Positions 63,844 to 64,000 of a stretch of 64,000 nt of DNA are shown here, piece after piece. The notes below the pieces were generated by a model. It did not search any database, was not told the origin of the DNA, and saw nothing but the letters and a program-made list of their open reading frames with translations. Both the position numbers and the translations under genes were made by a program. How positions within the stretch are numbered: the stretch's first letter is position 1; each line of letters starts with the position of its first letter. Source of the DNA: Ostrinia nubilalis. Taxonomy: Eukaryota; Arthropoda; Insecta; Lepidoptera; Crambidae. The DNA lies in assembly GCF_963855985.1 (NCBI RefSeq), contig NC_087093.1, positions 14,213,001-14,277,000 on the forward strand, read 5' to 3'.

Positions 63844-64000
63844 CAGGAGACAAAACCAAGCTAAGTAATACTTTCCACATAATATATTTTCTGCTTTTAT
63901 TTTTCAGAATCTTTCAGAATAATTTTAGAATTTTTCAGAATAAAAATTATAACACAGCTGGCAACCCTGGTAACGTTATAACAAACTTAGCCCCCTGAAC

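Overview
This window looks like nuclear DNA of a lepidopteran (probably a moth). The reasons are a c-type lysozyme gene whose three exons encode a 140-residue precursor like other moth lysozymes, LEP1-type Helitrons that begin TCCTACTAATATTATAAA, a tRNA-derived SINE common in moths, RTE-type LINE tails ending in GAAC or GATGAT repeats, and dozens of small inverted-repeat elements. Species cannot be told from sequence alone. Apart from the lysozyme gene (22378-23782) I find no convincing host gene; a short signal-peptide-like ORF at 2047-2178 is only a weak first-exon candidate.

Layout. 1-2.6 kb: a MITE, SINE pieces and the weak ORF. 2.6-9.5 kb: a complete Copia-type LTR retrotransposon with 177-bp LTRs, a gtatc target duplication and a half-tRNA-Met primer site. 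Its RNase H region is split by a stack of nested insertions: an inverted-repeat DNA element, a fold-back element, an antisense RTE LINE fragment and a MITE with TAA duplications. 10-16.7 kb: Helitron, RTE tail and a dense MITE cluster (12.15-13.23 kb). 18.8-21.9 kb: a 5'-truncated non-LTR element with an open 890-residue reading frame. 22.0-24.1 kb: the lysozyme gene, its promoter next to a Helitron relic, with an RTE tail in intron 1. 28.4-33.9 kb: a full-length two-ORF non-LTR element inserted antisense in a TA-flanked inverted-repeat element. 34.9-36.1 kb: a roughly 0.5-kb tandem segmental duplication that carries a MITE in each unit.

36-64 kb is gene-poor repeat landscape. It holds MITEs, Helitron ends, RTE tails, an (AAAG/CTTT)n microsatellite, and a large palindromic fold-back family present twice in opposite orientation (44.9-45.8 kb and 58.8-59.7 kb). 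In that family one copy was interrupted by a MITE and the other preserves the empty site. There is also a hAT-type element with a perfect 8-bp duplication (61.2-61.9 kb).

The genes do not form a pathway. The window is one immune-effector gene inside a transposon-dominated stretch. The most informative signals are the order of nested insertions, the long palindromes able to form double-stranded RNA, an extra cysteine in the lysozyme, and a CTCF-like motif shared by a MITE family and the Copia LTRs. All family assignments come from reading motifs by eye; no database search was made.
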